In this document: positions 1-10,921 of the stretch, piece by piece
How positions within the stretch are numbered: the first letter of the stretch is position 1
How the letters are laid out: every line of letters begins with the position of its first letter
Origin: Alphaproteobacteria bacterium
GTDB lineage: Bacteria > Pseudomonadota > Alphaproteobacteria > UBA828
DNA length: 64,000 nt
Direction: 5' to 3'
NCBI GenBank assembly: GCA_022826345.1
Contig: JAJDVB010000141.1
Location: forward strand, 49,252-113,251
Position numbers and translations under genes: made by a program
The notes under the pieces: model-generated
Told to the model about the DNA's origin: nothing
The model's input: only the letters and a program-made list of their open reading frames with translations
Database searches by the model: none

Positions 1-17
1 CTGTCAATCGGTCCGGC

Positions 18-872
18 CTACGCTTGGCGGAGCGTCTGGCGCTGGCGGCCGAGGCCTTCGACTTCGAGCTCCATCACGTCGCCGGGCTCGAGGTAGACCG
101 GCGGCTTCATGCCCATGCCGACGCCGGGCGGGGTGCCGGTCGAGATTAGATCGCCGGCGTCCAGCACCATGAACTGGCTGAGATAGTGCACGAGGTGGGC
201 CACGCCGAAGATCATCGTGGCCGTGCTGCCGGTCTGGCGCACTTCGCCGTTCACCGTGAGCGACATGGCGAGGCTCTGCGGATCGGCAATCTCGTCGGGC
301 GTGACCAGCCACGGCCCGGTGGGGCAGAAGGTCCGGGCCGACTTGCCCTTGATCCAGGTGGGGCCGCGCTGGAGCTGGAAGTCGCGCTCCGAGACATCGT
401 TGCAGATGCAGTACCCGGCGACATGATCGAGCGCCGCCGCCTCGTCGGGCAGATACTCGCAGGTGCGGCCGATCACCACGCCGAGCTCGACCTCCCAGTC
501 GGTCTTCGTGCTGCCGCGGGGGATCAGCACGTCGTCGTCCGGCCCGCTGTAGGAGCTCGGCGCCTTGGAGAAGACCACCGGCTCCGTCGGAATATCCATC
601 CCCGCCTCCTTGGCGTGGTCGGCGAAGTTGAGGCCGATGGCGATGATGTGGCCGGGCCGCGCCACGGGCGGGCCGATCCGCGTGCCGGGATCGACGCTGG
701 GGAAGCGATCGGCGCCTTCGGACAAGGATTTCGCCAGCTGGTTGACACCGCCGCCTTCGAGCCACGCACCGTCGATCTCACCGACAGCCCTCGACACGTC
801 GATGATGGTTCCGTCATCCAGCATCACGGCCGGCCGCTCGGCGCCCGCCTCGCCAACACGCAACAGCTTCAT
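18..872 (-). CDS. fumarylacetoacetate hydrolase (FAH) family protein
   Basis: A 284-residue cytoplasmic protein with a short N-terminal region and a C-terminal FAH catalytic domain. The acidic metal-binding stretch reads [10 protein letters not shown], followed by [21 protein letters not shown] and the glycine-rich TGTPPGVG loop. Family members hydrolyse C-C bonds of beta-dicarbonyl compounds or open ureidoglycolate or diketo-acid substrates with Mg2+ or Mn2+. The sequence does not fix the substrate. The ATG is preceded by a GGAGAGG ribosome-binding site. It is transcribed away from the pyrophosphatase gene, and its 3' neighbour is outside the window, so context does not help. Confidence 0.88.
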   Translation of the reverse strand: MKLLRVGEAGAERPAVMLDDGTIIDVSRAVGEIDGAWLEGGGVNQLAKSLSEGADRFPSVDPGTRIGPPVARPGHIIAIGLNFADHAKEAGMDIPTEPVVFSKAPSSYSGPDDDVLIPRGSTKTDWEVELGVVIGRTCEYLPDEAAALDHVAGYCICNDVSERDFQLQRGPTWIKGKSARTFCPTGPWLVTPDEIADPQSLAMSLTVNGEVRQTGSTATMIFGVAHLVHYLSQFMVLDAGDLISTGTPPGVGMGMKPPVYLEPGDVMELEVEGLGRQRQTLRQA

Positions 873-1055
873 CGATCCTCTCCTGGGTCTGAAACCGCGC
901 GCACTATACCAGTGCCCCTGACCGGCACCAGCCCGGTGGGACGGTTGCGTTCAATGCGCGGTTCTGTCATTTTCCCGCGCGCCGGCGGGCCGCCCCGGCG
1001 CACGCACCCGCGTGCACAAGCGCCTTTCTCCCCATCGCTCAACGAGGTTGCCACC

Positions 1056-3149
<2,094 letters not shown>

Positions 3150-3190
3150 TGCGCTTGAGCGCGGAAGGGAGAGGGACGGGGGGAGTTGCC

Positions 3191-3682
3191 TTACTGGCCT
3201 CTCGGGAGCGGCCGGCCGATATTGCCGAAAAGCTGCTCCAGCAGGCCGAGCTCGCGGCCGCGCGTCGCGGTCTCCTCGTCGACCGGCGCGACTGCACGCG
3301 CCTCTTCGGTCGATACCGACGTGACCTCGGCTACGATGCCGCTCTCATCGAAGGCGATCACGATGACGCTTTGGTCGACCAGTTCGGGCGCGTTGAACGC
3401 CTCCGTCTCCGTGCGTCGGCTGATGTAGTACCAGCGCGTGTCGTCGAAGGTTCCCACCGTCGACGGCGTGCCCAGCAGGCGCGCGACCTCCGCGCGGGTC
3501 TGCACGCCGGGCTTGATCTCCGCTAGGGCGTCCGGATCGCTGACATGGCCTTGCTGATGGACGATCGGCGTGCAGCCGGCAACAAGCGCCGCTGCCAACG
3601 CGTAGCCGAGCAAGGCGCGTCCGCCGCGCCAGGCTGGCGCGCGCGCTGGGGCATTCACTGCCTGTCTGCGCCGGAGCCTCAT
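3191..3682 (-). CDS. bamE: outer-membrane assembly lipoprotein BamE (SmpA/OmlA family)
   Basis: A 163-residue lipoprotein. An N-terminal basic and hydrophobic segment ends in a lipobox (LVAGC), so it should be lipidated and sorted to the outer membrane. The BamE domain follows: the helical segment ALAEIKPGVQTRAEVARLLG, then STVGTFDDTRWYYIS. BamE is a small subunit of the BAM complex that folds outer-membrane proteins. The ATG at 3682 has a GGAGG eight bases upstream and is preferred to an in-frame GTG three codons earlier. The gene converges on hppA and diverges from the cytochrome chaperone gene. Confidence 0.9.
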   Translation of the reverse strand: MRLRRRQAVNAPARAPAWRGGRALLGYALAAALVAGCTPIVHQQGHVSDPDALAEIKPGVQTRAEVARLLGTPSTVGTFDDTRWYYISRRTETEAFNAPELVDQSVIVIAFDESGIVAEVTSVSTEEARAVAPVDEETATRGRELGLLEQLFGNIGRPLPRGQ

Positions 3683-3712
3683 GGGAGCCACCTCCGCTCG
3701 CTGAGCCGCGCC

Positions 3713-3741
3713 AAACTGCGCGCGTTGCCGGAGCGTGTCAA
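3713..3741 (-). promoter_or_regulatory. candidate bamE promoter
   Basis: On the minus strand a perfect -35 box TTGACA (3741-3736) is followed after 17 bases by CAGTTT (3718-3713), a weak -10. It lies in the divergent gap and points at bamE. The weak -10 keeps confidence low. Confidence 0.35.
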
Positions 3742-3756
3742 CGGCGCGCGCGGGGT

Positions 3757-4362
3757 ATGGCGGAACGGGCTGTCATGGCGGTCGGGCGCGTCTGGCGCCA
3801 TCTAAAGGGGCGCAAGCGCCGGCGTGAGGCGGCCCGCCGTCTCTACACCGCTGCAGTACGTCAGGCGCGCGATCCGATCCTCTACACCGAGGGCGGGGTT
3901 GCCGACGCGCTCGATGGCCGCTTCGACCTGATCGTGCTGCACGTGGTGCCGGTGATGCGCAGGCTGCGCCAGTGCGGCGAGCCTGGCCGGCAGTTGAGCC
4001 AGGCGCTCTTCGACGTGATGTTCGACGACATGGACCAAAGCCTGCGGGAGATGGGCGTCGGCGACCTGCGCGTCGGCAAGCGGGTGAAGCAGATGGCGCG
4101 CGCCTTCTACGGGCGCGCCAAGGCCTACGACTATGCCTTCGAGCAGGCGCCGGGGGCGGAACGGCACCAAGCCATCGCCGAGGCGCTGGAGCGCAACGTC
4201 TTCAACAACGCGCCGCCGCCCGCCGCCCGCCTTCAGGCGATGGCCGCCTATGTCGAGACGATTCTTGACGCGCTCGACGGCCAAAGTGCAGACGCGCTGC
4301 TCGGCGGCGAGGTTGAGTTGCCGCCGGTGCCCTCGCTGGCTGCTGAGGAGGGCGGTCAGTGA
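3757..4362 (+). CDS. ubiquinol-cytochrome c chaperone family protein (CBP3-like)
   Basis: A 201-residue protein matching the bacterial ubiquinol_cyt_C_chap family. Visible family features are the helix RRREAARRLYTAAVRQARDP, the segment FDLIVLHVVPVMRRL, and LFDVMFDDMDQSLREMGVGDL followed by VGKRVKQMARAFYGR. In mitochondria the homologue Cbp3 assists cytochrome b synthesis and bc1 assembly; in alphaproteobacteria the gene is usually next to the DUF177 gene, as here. No signal peptide is seen, so it is cytoplasmic or peripheral. An in-frame ATG six codons downstream is an alternative start. Its stop overlaps the next start (GTGA). Confidence 0.88.
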   Translation: MAERAVMAVGRVWRHLKGRKRRREAARRLYTAAVRQARDPILYTEGGVADALDGRFDLIVLHVVPVMRRLRQCGEPGRQLSQALFDVMFDDMDQSLREMGVGDLRVGKRVKQMARAFYGRAKAYDYAFEQAPGAERHQAIAEALERNVFNNAPPPAARLQAMAAYVETILDALDGQSADALLGGEVELPPVPSLAAEEGGQ

Positions 4363-4931
4363 GCGCCGATGGGTATGCCCGCGCCGGAGACCGGCGCCTG
4401 GTCACGGCAGACGAGGTGGGCCGCTCCCGCCTCACGCTCGCGTTCGAGGCCGACGAGACGGAGAGGGAGGCGCTCGCGCGCCGCCTGGACCTGCTGGCGT
4501 TGGACGCGCTTACGGCAGAGCTCCGCTTCGAGCCCGCCGGGGAGGCGGACGGTGCCATCCGTGTGAGCGGGACAATCAATGCGCGGCTGGTTCAGAGCTG
4601 CGTCGTGACGCTCGAGCCCGTGCCGCGTTCGGTGAGCGAGCCTGTCTCGGCCCTCTACGCACCGCCCCCCGCCGAGCAGCCCGAGCGCGAGGTCGAAGTC
4701 TTGGCGGAAGGCGACGAGGCCGAGCCACTACCCGAGGACGGCATCGATGTAGGCGCGCTGGTTGCGGAGCATCTCGCCCTCATCCTCGACCCCTATCCGC
4801 GCCATCCAGATGCGCCGGACGGGCCGCTCACCTACGCGGCAGGCGAGGATGGACCCAAGGAGGGTGTGCCGGACGACGATGGAGACACCGGACCCTTCGC
4901 GGCGCTTGGCCAACTCAAAAGCAAGTTGTAA
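4359..4931 (+). CDS. DUF177 (YceD-like) protein
   Basis: A 190-residue acidic protein of the DUF177/YceD family that commonly precedes rpmF. The recognisable core is the segment GTINARLVQSCVVTLEPVP, with its conserved cysteine, followed by a Glu/Asp-rich region and the C-terminal DVGALVAEHLALILDPYPRHP. In plants and bacteria the family has been linked to 23S rRNA accumulation and ribosome biogenesis, which fits the neighbouring L32 gene. It starts at GTG within a GTGA overlap with the upstream gene, suggesting translational coupling. Confidence 0.88.
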   Translation: MSADGYARAGDRRLVTADEVGRSRLTLAFEADETEREALARRLDLLALDALTAELRFEPAGEADGAIRVSGTINARLVQSCVVTLEPVPRSVSEPVSALYAPPPAEQPEREVEVLAEGDEAEPLPEDGIDVGALVAEHLALILDPYPRHPDAPDGPLTYAAGEDGPKEGVPDDDGDTGPFAALGQLKSKL

Positions 4932-4969
4932 TGTGCGACTCTATTGTGTAGTGCCGGCGCAACTGGTGT

Positions 4970-4989
4970 GCCGCCGTTGAAGCGGCGGC
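4970..4989 (+). other. GC-rich hairpin in the rpmF leader
   Basis: A 7-bp perfect stem (GCCGCCG at 4970-4976 pairing with 4983-4989) with a six-base loop lies 36 bases before the rpmF start. There is no T-tract, so it is not an obvious terminator. It could be an mRNA leader structure or an RNase processing point between DUF177 and L32. Confidence 0.4.
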
Positions 4990-5025
4990 GTGGTGCCGGT
5001 GCAGTCAAGCGATGAGAACCTGTCC

Positions 5026-5205
5026 ATGGCCGTCCCGAAGAAGAAAGTGTCCCGCGCCCGCCGCGGCAACCGTCGTTCCCACGACGCGCTGGCCAAGGCC
5101 AACCCGACCGAATGCCCCAATTGCGGCGAGCACAAGCTGCCCCACCACGTGTGTCGGGCCTGCGGCTACTACAGGGGCCGCGAGGTGATCGAGGGCGAGG
5201 CCTAG
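5026..5205 (+). CDS. rpmF: 50S ribosomal protein L32
   Basis: A 59-residue protein beginning [20 protein letters not shown], the invariant L32 N-terminus, followed by a complete zinc-knuckle pair (CPNC and CRAC). It is a structural component of the large ribosomal subunit. The frame is open for 12 codons upstream to a GTG, but homology starts exactly at this ATG. It sits between DUF177 and plsX, the classical order that links ribosome production with phospholipid and fatty-acid synthesis. Confidence 0.98.
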   Translation: MAVPKKKVSRARRGNRRSHDALAKANPTECPNCGEHKLPHHVCRACGYYRGREVIEGEA

Positions 5206-5236
5206 CCCCATACCAGGCCGACACGAAGGCCCGCGG

Positions 5237-6289
5237 ATGAGCAAATCGGAGATCGTAATCGCCCTCGATGCAATGGGTGGCGATGGTGCTCCCGACGTGG
5301 TGATCAGGGGCGCCAACATCGCCCGCGTGCGCTATCCGCATCTGCGCTTCAAGTTCTTCGGCAAGGAATCGGCCATCGCTGAGGGCATGGCAAAATTCAA
5401 GCGCCTCAAAGCGGTCAGCTCCATCCACCACGCCGAGGAGGTGATTGCTGACAACGACAAGCTCGTTCAGGTGCTGCGCCAGCGCCAGGCATCGAGCATG
5501 CGGCTCGCCATCGACGCCGTGGGGGAGAATGCGGCCCACGGCGTGGTTTCGGCCGGCAACACCGGCGCGCTCATGGCGCTCGCCAAGGTCACGCTCAAGA
5601 CCCTGCCGGGGATCGGGCGTCCCGCTATGGGGTCGGTCTTCCCCACGGTACGGGGCGAGAGCGTAATGCTCGACCTCGGCGCCAATATCGACTGCGATTC
5701 TGCGACGCTGGCGCAGTTCGCCGTGATGGGCGAGGTCTTCGCACGCAACGTTCTCGGCGTGCGCGAGCCGACGGTGGGCCTGCTCAATATCGGTACCGAG
5801 GAGCTGAAGGGCTCTGAAACGATCCGCACGGCGGCCGCGACGCTTCGGGATTCCGGCCTGCCGATCAAATTCCACGGCTTCGTCGAGGCCGACGACATCG
5901 CCGCCGGCACGGTCGACGTGATCGCCACCGACGGCTTCGCCGGCAACATCGCGCTCAAGTCGGCGGAGGGCACGGCGCGTCTCTATACCGAATATCTCAA
6001 GAGCGCATTCCGGCGTTCGCTGTTCTCACGCCTCGGCTATTTGCTGGCGCGGCCGGCGCTCCGCCTGCTCCGGGAGCGGGTCGACCCCCGCGCGTACAAC
6101 GGCGCCATGTTCCTGGGCGTGAACGGGGTCGTGGTGAAGAGCCACGGCGGCACCGATCACAAGGGCTTCGCCAATGCCATCGGAGTCGCCTTCGACATGG
6201 TGAGCCAAGGGATCAATCCCAAGATCATCGACGAGCTGTCGCGCCTCCAGCTTGCCGCCTTGCCGGAGCCGAAGAGGGCCGCGCTTTAG
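5237..6289 (+). CDS. plsX: phosphate acyltransferase PlsX
   Basis: A 350-residue peripheral membrane enzyme that transfers the acyl chain from acyl-ACP to inorganic phosphate, giving acyl phosphate for the PlsY step of phospholipid synthesis. Family hallmarks are the N-terminal [15 protein letters not shown], the segment [11 protein letters not shown], the NIGTEELKG motif and the C-terminal [14 protein letters not shown]. Length is normal. Thirty-one bases separate it from rpmF, and only two from fabH downstream, so the genes are probably one transcript. Confidence 0.97.
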   Translation: MSKSEIVIALDAMGGDGAPDVVIRGANIARVRYPHLRFKFFGKESAIAEGMAKFKRLKAVSSIHHAEEVIADNDKLVQVLRQRQASSMRLAIDAVGENAAHGVVSAGNTGALMALAKVTLKTLPGIGRPAMGSVFPTVRGESVMLDLGANIDCDSATLAQFAVMGEVFARNVLGVREPTVGLLNIGTEELKGSETIRTAAATLRDSGLPIKFHGFVEADDIAAGTVDVIATDGFAGNIALKSAEGTARLYTEYLKSAFRRSLFSRLGYLLARPALRLLRERVDPRAYNGAMFLGVNGVVVKSHGGTDHKGFANAIGVAFDMVSQGINPKIIDELSRLQLAALPEPKRAAL

Positions 6290-6291
6290 CC

Positions 6292-7263
6292 ATGCGCCGC
6301 TCCCGGCTGGTCGGCTGCGGCGCCTACCTCCCCGAACGCGTGCTCAGCAACGACGAGCTCAGCACGCGCATCGACACCAGCGACGAGTGGATCAAGACCC
6401 GCACCGGCATCAGGCAGCGGCACGTCGCCGCCGATGACCAGCTGACCTCCGACCTCGCCTGCGCGGCAAGCCGGGCGGCACTGGAAGAGGCGGGCGTCAG
6501 CGCGGACGCTCTCGATCTCCTGGTGCTGGCGACGTCCACGCCGGACAACACCTTCCCCGCCACCGCGACCAAGGTGCAGGCAAGACTCGGCATGACCGGC
6601 GGCATTGCCTTCGATGTCCAGGCCGTGTGCGCCGGCTTCGTCTGCGCACTTTCGGTGGCCGACAGCATGGTCCGGAGCGGCGTAGCCGACACGGCACTCA
6701 TCGTGGGCGCCGAAACCTATTCGCGCATCCTCGATTGGGACGACCGCCAGACCTGTGTGCTCTTCGGCGATGGCGCAGGCGCGGCCGTGCTGCGCGCGGA
6801 TACCGGCACCGGGACCACGGCTGACCGGGGCGTGCTCGCGGTTCGCATGCGCTCCGACGGGCGCCATTACCAGGCGCTCTATGTGGATGGCGGGGTCTCC
6901 TCCACCCAGACCGCCGGCTACTTGAGAATGCAGGGACGCGAAGTCTTCCGCCACGCCGTGGCCAACCTGGCGGAGATCGCGGGCGAGGCGCTGGAGGCCG
7001 CCGGTGTCGGCGCCGATGAGGTCGACTGGCTGGTCCCCCATCAGGCCAATCGCCGGATTATCGACGCGACCGGGAAGAAGCTCGGAATTCCTGTGGAGAA
7101 GACCATCGTGACCGTGGACCGCCACGCCAATACCTCCTCCGCCTCCATCCCGCTCGCGCTCAAGGTCGGCATCGACGACGGGCGGATCCGGCCGGGCGAC
7201 CTGCTGGTTGTCGAGGGGATCGGCGGCGGGCTGGTCTGGGGTGCCGGCGTCATTCGTCTCTAA
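6292..7263 (+). CDS. fabH: beta-ketoacyl-ACP synthase III
   Basis: A 323-residue condensing enzyme that starts fatty-acid synthesis by joining acetyl-CoA and malonyl-ACP. The Cys-His-Asn triad is complete: the nucleophile in [12 protein letters not shown], the histidine in [12 protein letters not shown] and the asparagine in [14 protein letters not shown]. The C-terminal [13 protein letters not shown] is canonical. It begins two bases after plsX. Its TAA stop touches the left arm of a long inverted repeat. Confidence 0.97.
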   Translation: MRRSRLVGCGAYLPERVLSNDELSTRIDTSDEWIKTRTGIRQRHVAADDQLTSDLACAASRAALEEAGVSADALDLLVLATSTPDNTFPATATKVQARLGMTGGIAFDVQAVCAGFVCALSVADSMVRSGVADTALIVGAETYSRILDWDDRQTCVLFGDGAGAAVLRADTGTGTTADRGVLAVRMRSDGRHYQALYVDGGVSSTQTAGYLRMQGREVFRHAVANLAEIAGEALEAAGVGADEVDWLVPHQANRRIIDATGKKLGIPVEKTIVTVDRHANTSSASIPLALKVGIDDGRIRPGDLLVVEGIGGGLVWGAGVIRL

Positions 7264-7530
7264 GCCCGCAATTCTCACCACGGTCATGGTCTGCGCGGCG
7301 CTGTCCGGCCTACAGAGCAGGAAAGCCGCGAAGCGCGATGCGGGGACATCGGGCGAGCGGCTTGACGCACGCTGTAGGCCGGAGAGCGCCGCCCTTCGGG
7401 TCGCGCCCAGGCGCCCGCCCGCGTCGTCGCGGGCCTCAACCGTATTCCCCGATACGCTTTTCGGCCCGCTCCTAGCGGATCGAACACCTGGACGCGACGC
7501 AGGCCGTGACCCTGGTGAGAATTGCGGGCT
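7263..7530. repeat. 268-bp inverted-repeat element with nested hairpins
   Basis: The outer arms (7263-7280 and 7513-7530) are 18 of 18 complementary, core AGCCCGCAATTCTCACCA. Complementarity continues imperfectly inward: 14 of the next 19 positions (7281-7299 against 7494-7512). Inside there is a second perfect 12-bp inverted repeat (7304-7315 with 7372-7383), and nested within it stems 7323-7329/7357-7363 and 7336-7340/7347-7351. A further short GC hairpin lies near 7417-7434. No protein is encoded. The design resembles a MITE-like or REP-derived element, or a large structured RNA. The left arm begins at the last base of the fabH stop codon. Confidence 0.75.
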
Positions 7531-7589
7531 AAACCGCTGTACCGGCCTAACAATTGTGCATGGGCCCTGGCTCGGCCCGTGCACGACGG

Positions 7590-7618
7590 TTGACGCTTGG
7601 GCGCCGAGGCAGTACCGT
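7590..7618 (+). promoter_or_regulatory. sigma70-type promoter for ihfA
   Basis: TTGACG at 7590-7595, a 17-base spacer, then TACCGT at 7613-7618, thirty bases before the ihfA ATG. It lies downstream of the inverted-repeat element, so ihfA-merR can be transcribed independently of fabH. Confidence 0.55.
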
Positions 7619-7647
7619 GGCGCGGACATAAAGGGAGGCGGGAGACA

Positions 7648-8016
7648 ATGGCCGGGCGAACGGTCACCCGCGCCGATCTCGCCGAGGCTGTCTTCCGCGA
7701 AATCGGCCTGTCACGGAAGGAATCTGCTGATCTGGTCGAATCGGTCCTCGGCCTGATCGCCGACGCGCTCGCGCGCGGCGAGCCGGTGAAGATTTCCTCC
7801 TTCGGCAGCTTCAGCGCGCGGATGAAGGGCCAGCGTATCGGCCGCAATCCCAAGACCGGCGAGGAGGTTCCTATCCTGCCGCGCCGCGTGCTGGTTTTCC
7901 GCGCCTCACACGTGTTGAAGGACCGCATCAATGGCTCGCTCGCGCCCGTCGAGGAGGGCGAGGGCGTGGAGATAGTCCTGGATAGCGAACGGCCCGACGG
8001 GCCGGCCTCTTCCTAG
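7648..8016 (+). CDS. ihfA: integration host factor subunit alpha
   Basis: A 122-residue DNA-bending protein of the HU/IHF family. It opens [22 protein letters not shown] and has the IHF-alpha-type arm [18 protein letters not shown], with the proline that intercalates in DNA within RNPKTGEE. The C-terminal tail after VLKDRING is longer and more acidic than in E. coli IhfA. The ATG follows GGGAGGCGGGAG; the longer in-frame start has no support. IhfA pairs with IhfB, encoded elsewhere. Position after fabH and before a MerR gene is standard in alphaproteobacteria. Confidence 0.95.
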   Translation: MAGRTVTRADLAEAVFREIGLSRKESADLVESVLGLIADALARGEPVKISSFGSFSARMKGQRIGRNPKTGEEVPILPRRVLVFRASHVLKDRINGSLAPVEEGEGVEIVLDSERPDGPASS

Positions 8017-8019
8017 GCG

Positions 8020-8433
8020 ATGCCAGGCGCCGAGCCCGCGAGCGCGGGCGTTCCGAAATCGCCGGACGCATTCCGCACCATCGGCGAGGTCTCAGAAGAG
8101 CTCGACGTACCGCAGCACGTACTGCGCTTTTGGGAGACCAAGTTCCCGCAGGTCAGGCCGCTCAAGCGGGGCGGCGGGCGCCGCTACTACCGGCCCGAGG
8201 ATGTGGCGCTGCTGCGCCACATCCGGCACTTGCTTCACGCCGAGGGATATACCGTGCGCGGCGTGCAGAAGCTGCTGCGCGAACGGGCCTCGAGGCCGAG
8301 CGCTCCACCTTTGTTGCCCGATCGGATCGAGGAGGAAAGCCCTCTCGCTCCCGAAGACCGTGCCCGCGCCGCCCAGGTTCTCGACGAGCTCTGCACGCTT
8401 CGCGACCTGCTGCGTGGCCGCACCCGGTCCTGA
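8020..8433 (+). CDS. MerR-family transcriptional regulator
   Basis: A 137-residue regulator with an N-terminal MerR winged helix-turn-helix ([22 protein letters not shown], then [22 protein letters not shown]), and a short coiled-coil-like C-terminus. There is no cysteine cluster of the metal-sensing kind, so the effector is unknown. This is the conserved MerR gene that follows ihfA in alphaproteobacteria. It begins three bases after the ihfA stop and is probably cotranscribed. Confidence 0.93.
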   Translation: MPGAEPASAGVPKSPDAFRTIGEVSEELDVPQHVLRFWETKFPQVRPLKRGGGRRYYRPEDVALLRHIRHLLHAEGYTVRGVQKLLRERASRPSAPPLLPDRIEEESPLAPEDRARAAQVLDELCTLRDLLRGRTRS

Positions 8434-8466
8434 CACACTCTCCGCGTCGAGGCCCGGCGCGGACTC

Positions 8467-8497
8467 AGAGCATTTCCGTTTCGCACGGAAACGCTCT
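8467..8497. repeat. REP-like hairpin, first of two
   Basis: Arms 8467-8479 and 8485-8497 are 12 of 13 complementary around a five-base loop (left arm AGAGCATTTCCGT). There is no T-tract. It sits between the convergent merR and ccdA genes, where such palindromes often act as bidirectional transcription-end structures. Confidence 0.6.
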
Positions 8498-8568
8498 CGC
8501 ACTTTATCGCTAACGGCAGCCGGCCTGCGGCCAGCGCCTGCGCGGGCGCGCCGCAGTCGCGGCCTGTC

Positions 8569-8593
8569 GCGCGTCCGTCAAGGACGGACGCGC
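8569..8593. repeat. REP-like hairpin, second of two
   Basis: A perfect 11-bp stem (GCGCGTCCGTC at 8569-8579 with 8583-8593) and a three-base loop. Like the hairpin 100 bases upstream, its right arm runs into GCTCT, so the two may belong to one dispersed repeat family. It is about 30 bases from the ccdA stop. Confidence 0.6.
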
Positions 8594-8620
8594 TCTAAGC
8601 AGAACGGCCGGTATTCCCGG

Positions 8621-9361
8621 TTACCCGATGGCGGCGAGACCGGGGAAGGCTTCGAGCAGCCAGAAGGCGAAGGAGCTGAGGTAGCCGGTGATCAGGGCTG
8701 CCCCCATGGCCACCAGGATGACCCCGGCGCCGATCTGCAATGGCCTGCTGATCCTCCTGATGCGCCGCATGTGGCGGAGGAAGAAGCCGGTGAACGCCGC
8801 CGCGATTAGGAACGGAACTCCGAGCCCCAGCGAATAGACCGCCAGCAGGCCGACGCCGAGGCCGACATCGGCGGAGGTCGCGGTGAGCGTGAGGATGCCG
8901 CCCAGCACCGGGCCTATGCAGGGGGTCCAGCCGAAGGCGAATGCAGCGCCCAGCAGGAACGCGCTCGCCGGCTTGCCGCCTGCGAGACGGCCGGCGAAGC
9001 GCGCCTCGCGCTCGAAGAACGGGATCCTGATCAGGCCTGTGAGATAGACGCCGAAGACGATGATCACCCCGCCTGCGACGTATTCGAAAATCGTCTTGTG
9101 CTGGAGCAGGAAACCGCCTACGGCGCTCGCGCTCGCGCCAAGGGCCACGAAGACCGCCGTGAAGCCGAGGACGAAGAACGCGCTCAGCATCAGCGCCGCC
9201 AGCCGCCGGCGGGAGAGTCCCTCCTCGTCCCGCAGCTCCTCGAGCGAGCCGCCGGCGACGTAGGAGACGTACCCCGGCACCAGCGGCAGCACGCAGGGCG
9301 AGAGGAAGGAAATCAGCCCGGCGGCGAAGACCGAGACGATGCCGATGGCGGAAAGTTCCAT
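8621..9361 (-). CDS. ccdA: CcdA/DsbD-family thiol-disulfide transmembrane transporter
   Basis: A 246-residue membrane protein with about six transmembrane helices. The two redox cysteines of the CcdA core are present, in SPCVLPLVPGY (helix 1) and GWTPCIGPVLGG (helix 4). It carries reducing equivalents from cytoplasmic thioredoxin to periplasmic thiol proteins, typically for cytochrome c maturation. The next minus-strand gene upstream encodes a TlpA-like thioredoxin, a probable periplasmic partner. Confidence 0.93.
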   Translation of the reverse strand: MELSAIGIVSVFAAGLISFLSPCVLPLVPGYVSYVAGGSLEELRDEEGLSRRRLAALMLSAFFVLGFTAVFVALGASASAVGGFLLQHKTIFEYVAGGVIIVFGVYLTGLIRIPFFEREARFAGRLAGGKPASAFLLGAAFAFGWTPCIGPVLGGILTLTATSADVGLGVGLLAVYSLGLGVPFLIAAAFTGFFLRHMRRIRRISRPLQIGAGVILVAMGAALITGYLSSFAFWLLEAFPGLAAIG

Positions 9362-9401
9362 GATCGCCGACCCCGCGAGGGGTGTCCCCGGGCCTGCGCC
9401 G

Positions 9402-9983
9402 CTACTCGACGATGTGGCGCACCAGCTCGATCACGTCCGGGTCGTTCCACTCGCGATCGCCGAGCACACGTGCGACCTCCGCCCCCTCGCCGTCGAAAAA
9501 GACCGTGGCGGGGATGCCGTGCACGCGGAGCGCGCGCCCCGCCTTCATCTTCTCGTCGATGAAGATCGGCAGCGTGGTGAGGTCGTGGTCGTTGTAATAC
9601 CTGCGCACGAGTTCGGCACCGCCGCGATCGAGCGAGAGCGGCAGGATCACCAGGTCATCCCCAAGCTCCCGCTGCAGGGCGTCCATGGTCGGCATCTCGG
9701 CGCGGCAGGGGAAGCACCACGTGGCCCAGAAATGCACGGCGACCGGTGTGCCGCGATAGTCGGCGAGGCTCTTCTCCTCGCCGGCCTCGTCGGTGAAGGC
9801 GATGGGCGGCGGCTCCATCGGCCCGTCGGTCACGACCAGGTTAAGGATCGGGCTGCCGTCGCCGCGCTTGTCGAGGGAGCGCAGCGTCTCTCCATCGGCG
9901 GCAAGCAGGGCGCCGCCGTAAAGTGCTACGCCCATCACCGCCACCGCAGCGCAGAGCCGCCCCAGAATTCCGATACCCTTCAT
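9402..9983 (-). CDS. TlpA-family periplasmic thiol-disulfide oxidoreductase
   Basis: A 193-residue protein with an N-terminal signal or anchor (MKGIGILGRLCAAVAVMGVA) and a thioredoxin fold with the active site WATWCFPCR. The cis-proline is in VHGIPATVFF. The frame extends 55 codons further upstream, but signal-peptide homology and a GGAG site support the ATG at 9983. It should reduce periplasmic disulfides, probably for haem attachment to cytochrome c, with electrons from the adjacent CcdA. Whether the signal is cleaved is not clear. Confidence 0.92.
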   Translation of the reverse strand: MKGIGILGRLCAAVAVMGVALYGGALLAADGETLRSLDKRGDGSPILNLVVTDGPMEPPPIAFTDEAGEEKSLADYRGTPVAVHFWATWCFPCRAEMPTMDALQRELGDDLVILPLSLDRGGAELVRRYYNDHDLTTLPIFIDEKMKAGRALRVHGIPATVFFDGEGAEVARVLGDREWNDPDVIELVRHIVE

Positions 9984-10086
9984 GGCTGTCGCTCCATCTC
10001 TGCCAGCCGTCTGCTCGGGCATAGATAGTAACCTCAGAGCGCCCTGCCTAGCGCGGTCACACGCGCTCACCATGATTTGAAGGACG

Positions 10087-10854
10087 CTAAGCCTGGCCAG
10101 CGCCGGCGACCGCATCGACGGCTGCGCACAGGCGGGCGAGGTCTTCATCGCGCGAGAGGCGGTGGTCCCCGTCCTTCACCAGCTCGACAGTGACGCGCTC
10201 GCCTTCAACCAACTCGGTAATTTGGAGCGCGGTGCGCCAGGGCACGTCCTCGTCGCGCATGCCCTGCAGCAGGTGAAGAGGGCAGCCAAGCGCAATCGGC
10301 TCACGCAGCAGGAGGTGATCGCGCCCCTCCTCGATCAGGTCCATGGTGATCGGATAGGGGTCGTCGCCGTAATCGCAAGGCATCACGATTTCGCCGGTCT
10401 CGGCGAGGGTCCGCCGCCCTTCGTCGTCGAGCGTGGACCAGATAAGGTCCTCGGTGAAATCGGGTGCCGCTGCGACGCCGACGAGGCCGGCGACACGCTC
10501 GGGCCGCGCCAGCGCGAGCAGCAGCACGATCCAGCCGCCCATGCTGGAGCCGACCAGGATTTGTGGACCGCTGGCAATGCTGTCGAGCACGGCCAGCGCG
10601 TCGTCCCGCCACGCGCCGATGGTGCCGTCCCGGAACGCGCCGCCCGATTCACCGTGGCCGGCATAGTCGAAGCGCACGTAGGCGCGGCCTGTGCGGCGAC
10701 AGTGGGCTTCCAGCGCCGTGGCCTTGGTCCCGGTCATGTCTGACATGAAGCCGCCGCAGAACATCACACCCGGCGTGCTGCCCTCCATCGCCCGATAGGC
10801 GATCGCCTCGCGCCCGGCACGTTGCAGCAGCGATGGTGGTGGAAGTTCCTGCAT
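10087..10854 (-). CDS. alpha/beta hydrolase
   Basis: A 255-residue alpha/beta hydrolase. The nucleophile elbow is GSSMGG, the oxyanion region is FCGGFMSDMTGTKA, the acid is likely in GMRDEDVPW and the histidine in KDGDHRLSRDEDL. It resembles the ABHD10/thioesterase-like branch. It lies 67 bases downstream of boxB on the same strand. Hydrolases of this fold occur in aromatic CoA-ester clusters, so a thioesterase or lactonase role is possible, but this is inference from position. Confidence 0.85.
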   Translation of the reverse strand: MQELPPPSLLQRAGREAIAYRAMEGSTPGVMFCGGFMSDMTGTKATALEAHCRRTGRAYVRFDYAGHGESGGAFRDGTIGAWRDDALAVLDSIASGPQILVGSSMGGWIVLLLALARPERVAGLVGVAAAPDFTEDLIWSTLDDEGRRTLAETGEIVMPCDYGDDPYPITMDLIEEGRDHLLLREPIALGCPLHLLQGMRDEDVPWRTALQITELVEGERVTVELVKDGDHRLSRDEDLARLCAAVDAVAGAGQA

Positions 10855-10921
10855 GGGCTACTCGCTCGATCTCGCCGTCGGCCCGCGAACGGCAGGGCTC
10901 CGCTCGGCAAGATCGCCTTCC

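Noticed and set aside
186..1055. A plus-strand extension of the hppA frame of about 290 codons
   Set aside because: It is antisense to the FAH gene and has arginine- and alanine-rich shadow-frame composition. Membrane homology of hppA begins only at 1056.
7263..7530. CRISPR or riboswitch interpretation of the repeat element
   Set aside because: There are no regularly spaced direct repeats. The downstream ihfA has its own promoter after the element, which argues against a cis riboswitch.
8434..8620. Possible tRNA gene near the ihfA-merR group, as in some relatives
   Set aside because: No cloverleaf or T-loop consensus was found. The palindromes here pair as simple hairpins.
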